DNA from: Mytilus californianus
Taxonomy: Eukaryota > Mollusca > Bivalvia > Mytilida > Mytilidae
Reading direction: 5' to 3'
DNA length: 64,000 bases
NCBI RefSeq assembly: GCF_021869535.1
Contig: NW_026262712.1
Coordinates: 111,721,640-111,785,639 of the forward strand
Shown here: positions 12,701 to 25,094 of the stretch, in pieces
How the letters are laid out: every line of letters begins with the position of its first letter
How positions within the stretch are numbered: position 1 is the stretch's first letter
Position numbers and translations under genes: made by a program
Notes under the pieces: generated by a model
Database searches by the model: none
The model's input: only the letters and a program-made list of their open reading frames with translations
Told to the model about the DNA's origin: nothing

Positions 12701-13624
12701 AACAGAATTCCAAATATTTCAATAATCAAAAATCAAATGCAGGAAAATACAAACATAGGTCTATTAGAAAAACTACCGGTTTCAATAAACATAAATTCAA
12801 CCGAGTTTAAGAAGACCCTACGTTAAATAAGCACCCCGTTAAGTTTAAGGGAAAATCGGAAATTTTGAAAAAATTTTAAAAAATCTAAACCGATTGCCAT
12901 GTTGATTATATTATAGCATATCAAGTAAATTAAAATAAAAAAATCTGTTTATGTTGATTCAATCTACCAAAATTATAAAACTGATCCAATTACATTATTG
13001 CCAACAAAACGTTACCACTTATACGCTGCGTAGCCATTGAATTTCCTGCGTACTAATTTGACGAGTCCCACGTTGATATTTTCTGTAAGAGTTTGCATCT
13101 CCATGTTGTGTCCTTCTGTTAAAATTAAAATTAAAAGCGATTTGAACTATAAGATGACTGATAAATTAGTCCCATACAAATTACTAGCTTCTATAAACTA
13201 TATAGTACTACTTTCGACGTCTGTTAAAACAGGTACACCTTAATGGTGAAATGTCTTTATTGAATATTAGTCGTTGGGAAAATATTATCAGGGTGCCGAC
13301 CCCAAATTGAGTTTTGTCAGGTTTTCAGAGAATGTTTGTAAGGGCATGTTGTCATCTATAAAATTGTTATAGTATGAACACTTTTTTAACACAATTTGAT
13401 TTTCGTTGTTGCTTTTTGGAGGGAGGGGAGCAGTTCGAGTTTACGTCCAGCAAGTAATTATACATTCAATATTCAACTTTTTTTATATTTCACGATCAAC
13501 ATATTAAAAAAGTTACAGATGTTTAACATAACTTGTTGTTTTTTTTTTCTTTACAGGTGCCGGAAGTATTCTTGTCAACCTGACTGTCATTGGTTTAGGA
13601 CTTACATCGTATATGCTTGCTTAG
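9761..13624 (+). CDS. Small secreted six-cysteine protein, GPI-anchor-like tail (copy 1)
   Basis: Four coding exons splice cleanly: 9761-9824 (phase 1 end), 11961-12048, 12369-12472 and 13557-13624. Every donor is GT (GTAAGA, GTAAGA, GTAAAT) and every acceptor is AG. The product is about 107 residues. Residues 1 to about 25 form a signal peptide (MSTLSVIGLSICLVFISIFM, then a likely cut near the TEAQ segment). The mature part has six cysteines spaced C-x2-C-x18-C-x8-C-x4-C-x20-C, enough for three disulphides. Residues 88-107 (GSILVNLTVIGLGLTSYMLA) are hydrophobic right up to the stop, which fits a GPI-anchor signal or a tail helix. The start ATG has a conserved AG splice acceptor 14 bases upstream. 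I do not recognise the family; the cysteine spacing is not that of saposins, Ly6 proteins or mussel defensins. Intron 1 contains a PLE fragment. A possible poly(A) signal lies at 14116-14121. Function is unknown; the protein is probably extracellular or membrane-tethered. Confidence 0.72.
9825..11960 (+). other. Intron 1 of copy 1
   Basis: The intron is about 2.1 kb. Apart from the PLE fragment at 10886-11305 I see no recognisable element. The first 60 bases resemble the start of the intron in copy 2. Confidence 0.6.
10886..11305 (+). mobile_element. PLE 3' fragment with tail type T2, inside intron 1
   Basis: Bases 10886-10996 encode the last residues of the PLE RT (VKLKSSLRKFYGRHHEL, ending DMFLMS-like, then TAA). 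They match the copies at 50280-50394 and 56344-56450. The noncoding tail T2 follows, recognisable by GGTGCCACATGTGGAGCAGG and TTGGCCATGGCGTTGTCAG. It ends near 11305. The orientation is the same as the host gene. Confidence 0.88.
12049..12368 (+). other. Intron 2 of copy 1
   Basis: This is a 320-base AT-rich intron bounded by GTAAGA and a weak AAAAAACAG acceptor. Nothing else is seen in it. Confidence 0.6.
12473..13556 (+). other. Intron 3 of copy 1
   Basis: The intron is about 1.1 kb. Its last 170 bases (from about 13390) are similar to the sequence before the final exon of copy 2 and mark where the copy 2 deletion rejoins. No inserted element is recognised. Confidence 0.6.
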
Positions 13625-14639
13625 AAGCCGCATTTTAATACATTTATACGAACAAACCTGAAGATACATGTCCATATTTACAAAAAAATGTTTAGGATTT
13701 AAGTTCTTCGCCTTAATTTAATTCACTTTTGCACATTTGCACTGCTTGGATGGATCGAACAAATGTGCAAAATCTGATTAAGACACATGCATACTTTTCT
13801 TGGTTTAATTTGTAATTAATGAATTATTTTTACAGTTATTATAATTTTCTTACAACAGTTGTTATAAATTCTGAAATATGAATACCTCAAACCTGTTTAC
13901 ACTCTTTAAAACAATTTTTATTGTACTCATCCCTAGAAGTTAGTATGTTTTGCTTATATAGCTTTGGAGTTGCCCGTCTTATCAACCTTTCACCCCATTT
14001 TTCTATCCGCTACTGCTCCTTAACTGCGAGAAAGAATTATGTAACACTTTCGCAGAAACACGGCATGGACTTTGTGAAACTCCAAGATCGGAAACTTAAC
14101 CCCTTATCTTAATTTAATAAAAATTTCGTTAGTTCTTAGTGTCGTTGTGCACCTCGGGCTCTTATTTTGGTTTCTTACGACGACGGTATAGAAATGTGGT
14201 CATCCTTAGATTTCCCCTGTCCGATAGTAAACCCTTGTTGCAGTGGGGGCGTTCGTTTAGCTGTGCGGGATGTACAAATACGTAAACAAATACATGTCAA
14301 GTCCAACATGGGAGTATGTACCTCTCTGCACGTTCATGAACCTTTGCACCCTCTCTCATGCATCCAAAATTGGCCTGTTTCACGGCAAATATGCTACCCC
14401 TATAAAAAAAAACTCATTTTCTGGTGGCAAGTTTAAACTGCCTTGTGGAAAATGTCTTTTATCAATTGCTAGTAATTGTCGTTCTGAATATGCATAAAAT
14501 ATTTGCCATTTAGTGTTAAAAATAAACATTTAGTTAATTAATATTTTGCTTTTTAAATCGGATTATTTTTTCGGTTTATATTCAGGGATTTTTTTTTTTT
14601 CTCTGATTATTTAAATTATATAAATTATAATTACTAGGC

Positions 14640-14945
14640 AACAAAAAAGATCAGTCATTGATGTCGACGGATATGTTCCAATTGTGGTGACCACAATTCC
14701 GTCCTCTATTCCTCAAATGTGACCTACCAAATTAGACTTATCAGCGGGTTTCATACTTCCATGAGCAACACAATGGATGCCACATGTAAAACTGAAATTG
14801 CTTACCTACGATCACCCAGGGTTCGTGGTGCTCAGTCTTTATTTTTCTGTGTTGTGTTTTGCGTAATGTTGTAATTTCCTCTTTGTTTTTGTTTTTGTTT
14901 TGTTTTTTTGCTATTGCGTTGTCAGTTTGTTTTTGACTTATGATT
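14640..14945 (+). repeat. Old PLE tail, type T2
   Basis: This is a degraded T2 tail: CAAATGTGACCTACCAAATT, CCATGAGCAACAC, then GGTTCGTGGTGCTCAGTC. It is shared with 32940-33285, so it inserted before the segmental duplication. Confidence 0.75.
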
Positions 14946-15480
14946 TTGAATAATAAAAATAAGAAGATGTGGTATGATCGCCAATAAGACAACTCTTCAC
15001 CAGAGAACATAGAAGTTAACCAATATAGGTAACTGTACGGTCTAATCGTCCCGAAATGACAAATGTAGAACAATTCACATGAGAAAACTAACGGCCTCAT
15101 TTTTGTACGAAACAATAAACGAAAAACAAATATGATATACAGCAACAAATAACAACCTCCGATTTACAGACGACTGACATAGGACAGCCACGTACAAAAT
15201 GTAACGGAGTTAAACAAGTCTGCTGCCGGTAAACCATCTCCCTAACCTAGGACAGTAGTGTAACAGTACAACATCAGAATAAACTATGGAAATCAATTTA
15301 AAAGGGCTAACCTCACCAGATCGATACAAAGCACAATAACACCCTAACAAAAACATAAAAGACACAAAGTACAGATTTGAGAGTATTCACAGTTATTGAT
15401 GGCTAGTTCAAAGCCTAAACCCAATAAAAAATATCATGTATCTAGGAATAAATTACACCTGTGACGTAAATCTTTGGTTT
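14946..15480 (-). repeat. Dispersed repeat T3, - orientation
   Basis: T3 is a noncoding repeat of about 640 bases that occurs at least ten times in the window. On its own strand it carries CCAAGTCAGGAGCC, TGGTTGTCGTTTGTT, GAAGGCCGTACGGTGACCTA and ends ATTGGCAATCATACCACATC. This is a nearly full-length old copy. The short frames across it do not match between copies, so it is not read as a gene. Confidence 0.8.
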
Positions 15481-15729
15481 AAACTCTCCATTATTTTTCA
15501 GAAATGGAGAGTTATCTTCATTCATCCGGACGTTTTGCCTTTGGATATTGCCATGGGCACTTTCTAAAAGATTGTTCACCCATGGAAATAGTTCTAAAGG
15601 ACATGAGGTGACGCGATATTAAATGAAAATGAAAAATTAGTAAACGGATGATACTGGGTTTTTTTAAAAGCTAGGATCGTAGTAATACAATATATACTAA
15701 AACAGTTAGGTGCAGACCAAGCATTACAT

Positions 15730-16022
15730 AAAGTAAACGCAAGTTTACGCGGCGTGCACATATTTCGTTAGTTAACTTTGAATTTCGCGTTTACTAGTAA
15801 ACGCCCGTTTACTTCATTTACGTTAACACGGTCAAAATGGAAATTTCTAATGTCTACTCGAGTAAACGCGCGTTTACTCTGTGTCCGTTTAGTCAGCAGT
15901 AAACGCGCGTTTACTTCATATTTCACAAGTTTATTTAACGTGCACTTAAAAGTAAACGGGCGTTTACTACAGACTTCTCAATTGTATTTTTACGTGCACT
16001 TGAAAGTAAACGCACGTTTACT
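15730..16022. repeat. Array of CpG-containing palindromes, core AGTAAACG-NN-CGTTTACT
   Basis: Five 18-base units with the same arms lie at 15796-15813, 15861-15878, 15898-15915, 15951-15968 and 16005-16022. The central dinucleotide is CC, CG, CG, GG or CA. A sixth overlapping perfect palindrome, GCGTTTACTAGTAAACGC, lies at 15787-15804, and a looser pair of arms lies at 15733-15748. The last two units also share the preceding words ACGTGCACTT and AAAGTAAACG and are spaced 54 bases apart. A 108-codon frame is open across the array but looks like a by-product of the repeat. Confidence 0.85.
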
Positions 16023-17970
16023 TTTCGCGTCAACTAATTGTGTAAATTATAAAATAATCGTCGAGTGCATTTGTACATTTATTTATTTTGTTAAAATGAC
16101 TTAATATTTTACGTATATGTGTTTAAAACCGTAACATTCCAAAACAACTTTTAATTAGAAATATAAGCGTTTATTAATTGCAAAAATAAATCAGTTCCAA
16201 AAAATTTCAACAGCGGATTTTCTATTTTTTCTGTTCAAAATTTACATGTGCAAATATCGACTCACAACCCGGCATATTTAAAACAAAATATGCCAAAATT
16301 AAATATTGCAAAACTATGTGTACATGTAAAACATGTAAAATTATGTTGTAAACAGTATCACTAGTAATTAGTCAACATTCTTTACGGCAGATTCAACTTG
16401 GTTATGCTTCAAGAAATAAAATAAATGACATATCGTACACAATTTTGGTTCCATGCCGTAGCACATTATCTTTTAATCTAAAAGTTAATTATTGGTCAAT
16501 TTATATACAGATACACGTAGGCCTATGTAGTTTATAATAGGTAAATTTCCAAGCAGCTTTGATTTTGAAATAATGTACAATCTAACTGAATTATAAGTCT
16601 AATTTCAAAACTAGAAATTATCATTTCAATAGGAACAAATCAATGCACGACGCTCATTCAAGTTTTTTTCGGTTTTATTTTATTCATTCCGTTCCTTCAA
16701 ACAGATTGTACCATTACATGTATCATATAATTGGGTTGTTTAAAATTTTACTGAATGTTTTTGTTAAAAGTTAAAACTGGGAATAATATTACATTGAATG
16801 GAGTTAGTCTCTTTTAAAAAGAGTGCTGGTCCAGAACCCTTAATTAAAAAAAACATAAAAACTCCCTTTCCCCACCTAAATCTCGCTTAGGTTAATTCGG
16901 AGACAAATCAAAGTCTTTGAAGTTTTGGTTATTTTCTTTTATTTTCCAAGATAGTGTCACAAATTAATCAAATTCGCACACCCACCCTTGTCTGCCCGTA
17001 TCCCAATTACAATAAAAACTAGGATTTTTTAATCATGACCTGAAGCCGTTTACGTGCAATTATCTTTCACATATAGTTACAGTAGTCTTGTCATAGGCAC
17101 TAATTCATGTACTGAATACTTCCCACTTGTATGACTGTCATTCTACATACATGTAAGTCGAAAAACATTAACAAAAGAGCATGCATATATACACATTTCT
17201 CAAGTAACATGTATGAAAAACAACCGTGAAATCAGGGTTTTAAATAGTCTGTAAAAAAAACCTGAACATTAGAGAAGGTTCATTTGGATTTCATGTAAAA
17301 TTAAAAGTTTACGTAAATACACTGTTTCTTGTTGCGAAAGCCGACCATATATATTCCAGCGACAAATATTACACGCAGATGCTCATCGTGTGACAAGTTT
17401 GTTTGCATGAAAGACTACTACAAACCGATATCGACGTATACTGACATGCAATAGCTAAAAATAAACGAATGTTATGTTTCCTTTTCAAACATTTTCTATT
17501 TAAGACAAGAGAAACATGTATGAGGGTTTGGATTTGGGTTTACACAATACAGATTAATGGACAAAAAAATAAAGAATAGAGTAATGGAGGATCCCCTCCG
17601 GACCCTCATCTTAATATATAGATATGTATATATTATGAGAAAATACGATAGCAAGTCTGTTAAAATGTCTTTTAGTGTGTAGCTCTTTCGTACATCTGTA
17701 TAGACTTCTCAAGTTTAATTTCCGTGAATATTCAACTCCGTGCCTCTGAAAAAAAATTGGGTGCGTCTAAACAATGCTAAGCTTAAGAAATCTTTAGTGC
17801 AATAAGCACCAGAGGGAGTGCTGTAACATGTTAAGGATGTATTATTGTTTTTAAATCTTTATTTAATTCAACATCTAAAGTATACATCGGTTAATCTAAT
17901 GATAGAATATAGAAAATTATTTACTGTTTTTTTTTAATAAAGAAAAAATGTTTGACCCGAGAAAAAAAGT

Positions 17971-17988
17971 CCCCCCCCCCCCTCCCCC
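17971..17988 (+). repeat. Poly-C run
   Basis: Twelve C's, one T, then five C's: a simple homopolymer tract. Confidence 0.95.
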
Positions 17989-19814
17989 AACACACACTTA
18001 TGATTGATCATTACATAAGTGAGGGCTATAATTTGGAGAGCAAGGCCTAACAGACAACGATCAGCAAACATGCAGTGGATACATCATTTGATATGTATGA
18101 AAGACGACGACGGACGCACAATTAGTTCACTGAATAATTTCAACTACCACATATGATACCCTATGAATTTATTTGCATACTTGAACACGTCTAAGGAATA
18201 TATTTCTGGTCAAAAACGAATTCAGTATATGTACTGTACAAATTCCGCGTAAGTGACCATAACTGGGAAATTGAAATCGGTCGAGAAAAAAAATTCGAAG
18301 AGAACACAGAGTGTGTTAAGTTTGTAAAATTTTAGATTATGAGGAACACTTTTTCCTTCATTGCCAAATCAACTGTAATATAAGCACTCAAAACACATCT
18401 CCCACATCTATTTTGAGCATAGAACAAATGTAGAATATTTTTATTTTAGTTTAGCCTGCATAAACCGCTGAAGTTGCTGATCAAAGTGTTCTCCGCTTTT
18501 ATTATATGAAGAACAATTACAGGAGCTATATATCATAAATGATTATTTGTTATTATAATAATGTTGTACTCTCAAAGATTATATTTAAATTGTTACTGTA
18601 TATGATTTAAAATAGCTTTCGTAATTTAAGTCTTGATGATAAAATTGTATTCTTAATGATTTTACTTTTAATTATGTGAATACCGGTAGGTGTATATATT
18701 TTTCTCACGTTTGTTGGGTACTTGTTTATTGAGTTATTGCGCTTTAAAATTCATTCAAATGACATGGAAAATAGTACTAGTATATTGCATATTGGCAGTA
18801 TATTGCATATATAAAGATGTTTAGGTGAATATTCAGGTGTGCGTGTCAACAGAATATACAGACCATGGTTGTCATCTATTGACAGGTGTGAAATATAATG
18901 GCTTCTGTTTCCTATGTTTATTCTTGTGTTTTTACAATTCATTGATTTATCATAAATACCACTCGCGAATATTCCTGTTCATTACAATTACTAACTTTCA
19001 AGATGATGACATCAAGACCTCAGAGAAACAAAGGTAGACATATTTTATAATATTTAATATGAGTTAGTGTATTGTTTTTGAAGTATCATTATTATACAGA
19101 TACCCGATTTATATAAATAGCTGATATATAATTCTTTTGCTCCAAAAATTTGAAAAAAAATAATAAATAAATTGTAAAAATATTAGGCCCCCTACAGTCT
19201 AGCTTTGCCTTCGGTATTCTGTTATTTTGCTTTTTCATGAAATTTGGGATAACCTCAGTATATAAGTTAAGCCTATAAATCTATAACGCACTCCCCATTT
19301 CCATTCTCAATTTTAACTTAATTTATTTTTATGTAGGTGTGAAGTGAAATATGGTGCATTTTAGAGATCCATTTTCAATTCTTTGCATTTTAAAAAGAAT
19401 ACTTTATATTTGTACAAAATTTATTTAAAGTTTAGTTCATTGACTGGTCCCTTGTCCGTTTAAATCTTCTAAGGGTTAGCAGCAAGGGACAGGGTCAAGG
19501 TCATTAATTTCTATTGAAAACCGAAAGCATGAATCATGTTTACAAAGATTTCGTCAATTTTGCATGAGACCAAAGACTGAGTAAGATAACCGACATAGCA
19601 GGAATATGTACGTTCGTGCATGTATCATATAGTTTAGTCGTAAAAACTCTTGACTGTTCTAGTTGTAGAATCTGAAAGTAAAACATGTTAATAACAAATG
19701 AACAAATCATTAATTAAGCTCCGTTACCATGAGTTAACACTTCACATTACTGACAAATATATTCACTTTAAACACGAATCGATTTTTGGTAGGGATGTTA
19801 TTCTCGGATTTCAA

Positions 19815-19836
19815 CCCCCCCCCCCCCCCCCCCCCC
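19815..19836 (+). repeat. Poly-C run of 22 bases
   Basis: An uninterrupted C homopolymer, prone to length errors. It makes a short proline-rich frame that is not a gene. Confidence 0.95.
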
Positions 19837-20356
19837 TTCCAAAAACCCACCTCCTCCAAAACCCCACCATGGCAAACTCGACTGATTCATAATATTTCTC
19901 ATTTATAAGGAAGAATCCCCCTTCCCTTTTGCAGGTTATAACTTTAAAGCCTAAAGGCAATTATTCTTTAAGCCCTAGCATTTACTAGATGTAAACGTTG
20001 AATGATATTGAAATCAGAATTTCATGGATTTTCTTATTTTATGTCATGGATGGATATACGATGTCGTACTTTTTCTGTGATTTACACAATTTAATATGTA
20101 TGTTGTCGATATAGATATTTTATGGTTATTGATTTAATTATATAAATTAACTAGTGTATCGTTAGCAAGTAAATGTTTAACATTTCATTCATGTCCATAC
20201 AGGCACTAATATTTTCTTCCCATTGGCCATATTTTATAACTATTGTTATAACATGTATAACATCTAGTGCCTGTGATCAAGGGAAAGGATTTTCTTAAAT
20301 TCTAATTTCTCTAGCGATTTGTATTCAAAGATCTGCTCCTGTGCTGACAGTTAAAG

Positions 20357-20870
20357 TATGATTCTTATTAGATTAATGTTCTTTAAGTTTGGAAAGTATT
20401 ATTTGTATGAAATTTAAAGTTTTATGATTATCTTCATATATATTTACAAATTTCACAAAGCAGAAAGTCAAAGGAAAAAAAGTCACAATTCAGTTTTGAG
20501 ATTATTTTTCTTTGAATACGAAAACACTTACAAATGACTTATTTAAAAAAAGATATCAAAAGAAAACAACTTTTTTTTATTTTTGTTGAACTATATTTAA
20601 ATAAATAAAATGGCTAAATTATGATTCATGACCTCAAAATGTAATTTTTCTAAATTTTGGAAGTTATTATTCGTATGAAATTTTAAGTTTTAAAATTATC
20701 TTCATAAATATTTATAAATAATTAATTCCGCAAAGAATTTAAACCATTCTTACTTTTGCTAATACAATTAAGGTGAATATAGGACAAAAAGTCATAGGAA
20801 AAAAGTCACAATTCAGTTTAGGTTATTCTTTCTTTGAATAAGAAAACACTTATTTAAAAAAAATATTTTT
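20357..20870 (+). repeat. Direct duplication of about 200 bases
   Basis: Two diverged copies of an AT-rich segment lie in tandem, about 20357-20550 and 20630-20860. Both read from a TTTGGAA..TTATT..TATGAAATTT word to AAAAAGTCACAATTCAGTTT and TTTCTTTGAATA. The second carries a 40-50 base insert. No function is evident. Confidence 0.7.
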
Positions 20871-20899
20871 GGTTTTTTGTTTAACTATTATCATGATTA

Positions 20900-23110
20900 T
20901 GTATATAAATCAGCTTTGTAATTAAAATGTAATCAATAAATTTCAATCATGATCAAATAATTGTGAAGAAAACTAAATGTCAGAGGATTCATGGTGCCAA
21001 TAAATTTATCCTTTGCATGATTAAAATTTAATAAATTTTCATTTTAATAACATGATTTAGAAACAGATTTCTTGAAAATATCAGTCAGAACAATTTGACC
21101 GATTAAAATTAAAAATATCTGACATATGTTAATACTATATCACAGTCTTCACGCTTAACCACAACCCTACGGTATTAGCTTGTATAAAAGAACTGCATGA
21201 ACTGATGAAAATGTGTTTTGACCTGAATTTTTTTCAAACAGCACCTGTACAAATGTCCTGTTTGCAAGAAATATTTCATGAACCAAAACAAAAGAGTTCA
21301 AATATTTTAAGAAGCCTGATTTTAATTTTTTTTTTATGATTAATTTTAAGATTTTTTCCTCATTTAAAAATTGGTCGACAGAGCTCTGGTTGATTATATT
21401 GATTTATTTTTACTCAAAGTGGCCATTATGTTTAAGATCCAGATGAGCAATACAGGTTACTATAAAGTATGAGTTTTGCAGTGTTTTTGGCAGTAGAGTG
21501 AAATACATTTCCTTACTTCTGCATCCTTTGGTCTCTAGTGAATATTGTCTTATCAGCAAGCATAGCACATGTCCTTGTTTTAACTGTTTACTTGAATGCT
21601 ATGTTTAACTAGTTGAGGTGTCATCAGTATATATTTCCTCAGATGGAATTTTCTTATACTTTGGCAAAATGAAGATTTTACCATGCTATTTTCAAACATA
21701 TAAAGAAAAGAATGGGCCACCGTGCTATTTTTCAAGTTTCAAGTCTTGTCAATTTGCCAAAATTTGCATAGATTGTTCATGAAAATAGATGTAAATTAAA
21801 GGAAATCCATGAGATAGAAAATTTGAAATAAAATATGAAAAGATAGATTTTATATTCATGATAATGTTCTATAAGAAAAAAGGGTGCCACTGATCTAGTC
21901 TTCTTGCTTCAAGTAAAAATTGCACGATCATTCCAGTTTAAAAAATTTACTATAATAATAGTTGAAACACACAAATATTTGGTATTTGTATAAGCATTTG
22001 TATTATTCAATAAATCACTTATTTTATTTATACAAATAAATATTCTTATACATAAATTACAAATCTGTCTCAAAATTTGTTGATTTGCGATTGGGAACAC
22101 ATTCTTGTTTCATTTGTTTTTAAGAAAAGCGTTGTCTTTTTATGAACACTTAATCTGACGTCAAAGTACAAGTTTCCTGTAATTTTTGAAAATTAATTTT
22201 GCAAATTGGACGTTTGAAACACACATTTAAATTATAATAGTATCTACTAGTACTAGTATTTTATTATCTGTAGTATAATACAAGAGATCACATTTATGCA
22301 TCAGTATTTGTCAGATCTCATAATGTAGACTAACTAAAACTGATGATCTCAGCTTTAAAATAAGCTTTCATAATCACTGTCCATGAAATGTAATATTGTT
22401 TGAAATCTCCTTCGTACCATGTCTACTCTGCTTTAACTTCTGAACTATAAGTTTTATTAGTTTAAGTTCTTCTTCTTGTTGAAGTCCGTACGGTAAACTT
22501 CTAAGTCATTTGTTCTCTAGTTGATAGTTGTCTCGTTGGCAATCTTACCACATCTCCTTATTTAGTATTTACGACTACAGAGTGTTGACGGCCGTACTAG
22601 TTTATACCATGCAACTTTCGGAATTAGTCTGGCATGTATAATCTATTCCATCTTATTGGTAGGTTCATAATTTTTAAATATTAAAAATCTAAGGAAGTTG
22701 AAATGATAGGGTAGAGCCCGGTAGACTTAGGTTATTAGTACTTAAATGTCACAAGTATATGGCCTTTTTATAAAATATGATTTCTGTTATTACTCTTTCA
22801 CGGGCCTTGAATACAGTAAACATGGTAAACACACAAAGTACGGAAAACAGTCTATATTTAACAATTTTGGTTTAAACTAGCTAAAAGAAAAAAACTTTCC
22901 ATTGGAAACTGTGAAGTCAAATGAAAGTATTTCTCAAAACAGAGTAAATGTAAAAGATTACAGTTTTAGGAATTTAAATGTTCTTTTGGGAAAAAAAATT
23001 ACAACATAAGAAATTTGTTTTCAATCTTTCTGGTCATTGTAGCTTTTTCAAATTCAAATATTGATTTCTTAAAACGTTTGCCTTCAACATAATCTAGAGG
23101 ATTTATTTAG
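20900..23110. other. Intergenic stretch, mostly unrecognised
   Basis: AT-rich sequence without supported genes. The only piece I can place is the T3 3' end at 22470-22566. Confidence 0.5.
22470..22566 (+). repeat. T3 repeat, 3' end only
   Basis: Contains GAAGTCCGTACGGTAAACTT, then TTGTCTCGTTGGCAATCTTA and CCACATCTCCTT. This is the diverged terminal 90 bases of T3. Confidence 0.6.
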
Positions 23111-23111
23111 T

Positions 23112-23627
23112 AGAGGGTGGTAAAGGTGGGTTCTGAACACGGAAACACGTGAATTAAAAATCGCAAAAACTTTGCACAGAAAATAAAAATTGGAAAAAAG
23201 AAGCACGAGAAAAAAAAATCGTAAATATTAATGAAAAAAGTACTAGAAGTTAATACTAAACCGTTCTAGGAGAATGCTTAGTCATTGTTAATAGAAATGA
23301 AGACCTTGCAGTCTCCTTTTAGCGTTCGTTAGTTGCATCTGATTGAGAAAAAAAAATATTATTCATAGTAATTTCATGGCCTTTATAGCATATACCATAC
23401 ATTCACAATTTCCTGGACGACTTTGCATTAGTTTCGTAACCTTTGAATCAAATGCGCGAGAAATAAAGAGAACCGACACGAAACACGGGAAATAAATAAG
23501 GGAAAACACGAAGCACGCACATCAAACCAAACATGCGAAAACGAGAAATAAAACGTCAAAACACGCAAATACGTGAAATAAAAAGGCCGAAAACGTTGCA
23601 CGAAAAAAACCCTTACCACCCTCTCAG
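23112..23627. mobile_element. Short element with terminal inverted repeats
   Basis: The left end AGAGGGTGGTAA(AGG)TGGGTT at 23112 is mirrored at the right end, AACCCTTACCACCCTCT, finishing about 23627. The interior repeats words such as AACACG, CGAGAAATAAA and CACGGGAAATAAA many times. No transposase frame exists, so it is a non-autonomous element of about 515 bases. A clear target duplication was not found. Confidence 0.6.
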
Positions 23628-24164
23628 TAAGATACATGACATGAGCACACAAAATCTTTATCATGTTTTTTCCTTATTGGCAATTTCAAAATGCAATGTT
23701 TTAAAATTTTTACAATTTTGCAGTAAAAATAAAATTGAACTTCATTTCCAACGATGTGTTACGGGAACCAGTTAGTTTAATTCAAAATTAGTGCTTAGAT
23801 CAAAACTACTAGAGGTACTTTTGTTGGTAGCTCAATTGTGCAAATCTTGAAAGTTCAAAATTCTTAGCATTAGTCTTATGCATGAATTTTTGTTTGATTT
23901 CTACTGAATATTTATGGCTGCTGTATTTTCTTTTTTTTTTCTTAACATATTTTAAAGCGTACATCATATTTGAATCCTTGAAGTACGCAAAGGACATTCT
24001 TATCTGCTGCATTTTAAAGAGCTCGACCCAACATCATAGAGCTTTCTGTTACAATCAAGTTGTGTTAATAGCGTATGTGCATAAACAATAGGCAGTTTGG
24101 TCTTAAAAGGCATACAAAGTTTATGTTTTGAAAATATACGCCCATCTAAAAGTGTCTGATGTCT
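23628..24164. other. Intergenic, nothing recognised
   Basis: AT-rich spacer between the TIR element and a PLE tail. No supported feature. Confidence 0.5.
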
Positions 24165-24412
24165 TTTTATGCCCCACAGCCGAAGGCCACCAATGGGTCT
24201 TAAATGCAGCGAGAAAATCCCGCACCCGGAGGCGTCCTTTACCTGACTCCTAAACAACTATGTATACTAGTTCAGTGATAATGAACGTCATACTATAAAC
24301 TCCGAATTAAACACAAGAAACTAACATTAAACATTATACAAGACTAACAAAGGCCAGAGGCTCCTGACTTGGGACAGCCGCAAAAATGCGGCGGGGTTAC
24401 ATTTAATATATG
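24165..24412 (-). repeat. Solo PLE tail, type T1
   Basis: On the - strand this reads GCCGCATTTTTGCGGCTGTC, CCAAGTCAGGAGCCTCTGGC, CGCCTCCGGGTGCGGGATTT and AAGACCCATTGGTGGCCTT. These are the same landmarks as 8390-8625. No coding part is attached. Confidence 0.85.
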
Positions 24413-24439
24413 TTTTGCAAGAAATATTCGCATGAGAGC

Positions 24440-25090
24440 ACTTAAAATTAACTTAAAATGAAATATTTCAAACCGGCATAATTCTTTTTAAAAGTAATCG
24501 ACACTGATTTTACAACTTATTCGAGACATTGATGTAATAAAACATTTGATATAAATTTCATTGCATTCTGGCAAGAATTGTATACATGAGAGCGTTTGCG
24601 ATGCAATTTCCATATTAGTAATATTCCCAAGGCGCATAGCTCTTTTAAAAATAATTGATCAGCTCTGATTTTCTAACTTGTCCGAGACATTGCTAATCAA
24701 AACCTATGCTATATTAAAGCTTCATAGATTCTGGAAAGAATCGTACAAGTGAAAGCTTTTACAGTCCAATTTTCCATATAATCAATATTACCAATTTTAA
24801 TAACCAATGACATAACTCTTTTAAGAATAATTGATCGGCACTGGAACTTGTCCAAGACATGGCTGATATAAACCTATTAAAAAGTCAATTAAAATTTGGC
24901 CAGAGTTGAACATGCATACAACGCAATTGTGCATATCATTTATATTTCCTGGGGCATAACTCTTTTGAAAATAATTGATCGGGACTGATTTTCGAACTTG
25001 TCTAAGACATAACTGATATTAACCTATGCTACACGTTTCATATATATTTGGAAATAATTGAACATGTGAGAGCGCTAACAAGATTGGACG
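24440..25090 (-). repeat. Tandem core repeat, pearl/CvA-like
   Basis: Four diverged units of about 140-175 bases begin near 24475, 24633, 24809 and 24952. Each contains CATAACTCTTTT, AATAATTGATC and a GACATTGCTGATAT-like word. The block ends in AACAAGATTGGACGGACAGA. Tandem cores of this type are known from bivalve pearl/CvA elements, thought to be non-autonomous Helitron relatives. That link is from memory of the family. Confidence 0.6.
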
Positions 25091-25094
25091 GACA

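Larger units (their letters stand above)
13390..15700 (+). repeat. Segmental duplication, unit A (pairs with 31760-34100)
   Basis: The last exon of copy 1, its 3' untranslated region, an old T2 tail and a - strand T3 repeat follow one another here. The same parts follow in the same order at 31760-34100. Shared anchors include GATGGATCGAACAAATGTGC and TTACTAGG before the T2 tail. The second unit has an extra repeat inserted at 32560-32795. Confidence 0.85.
16030..20350. other. Intergenic stretch, nothing recognised
   Basis: About 4.3 kb of AT-rich sequence without a coding region I can support. It contains C runs at 17971-17988 and 19815-19836 and a short imperfect inverted repeat around GTCCCTTG and CAAGGGAC at 19446-19492. 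No transposon ends or known repeats were recognised. Confidence 0.5.

Noticed and set aside
15778-16104. 108-codon open frame across the palindrome array
   Set aside because: It repeats SKR-FTS and VNARLL-like motifs only because the DNA repeats. No homology or Kozak support.
19698-19892. Proline-rich frame
   Set aside because: It is produced by a 22-base C homopolymer.
23428-23664. 78-codon - strand frame rich in YFSF words
   Set aside because: It lies in the repetitive interior of a TIR element.
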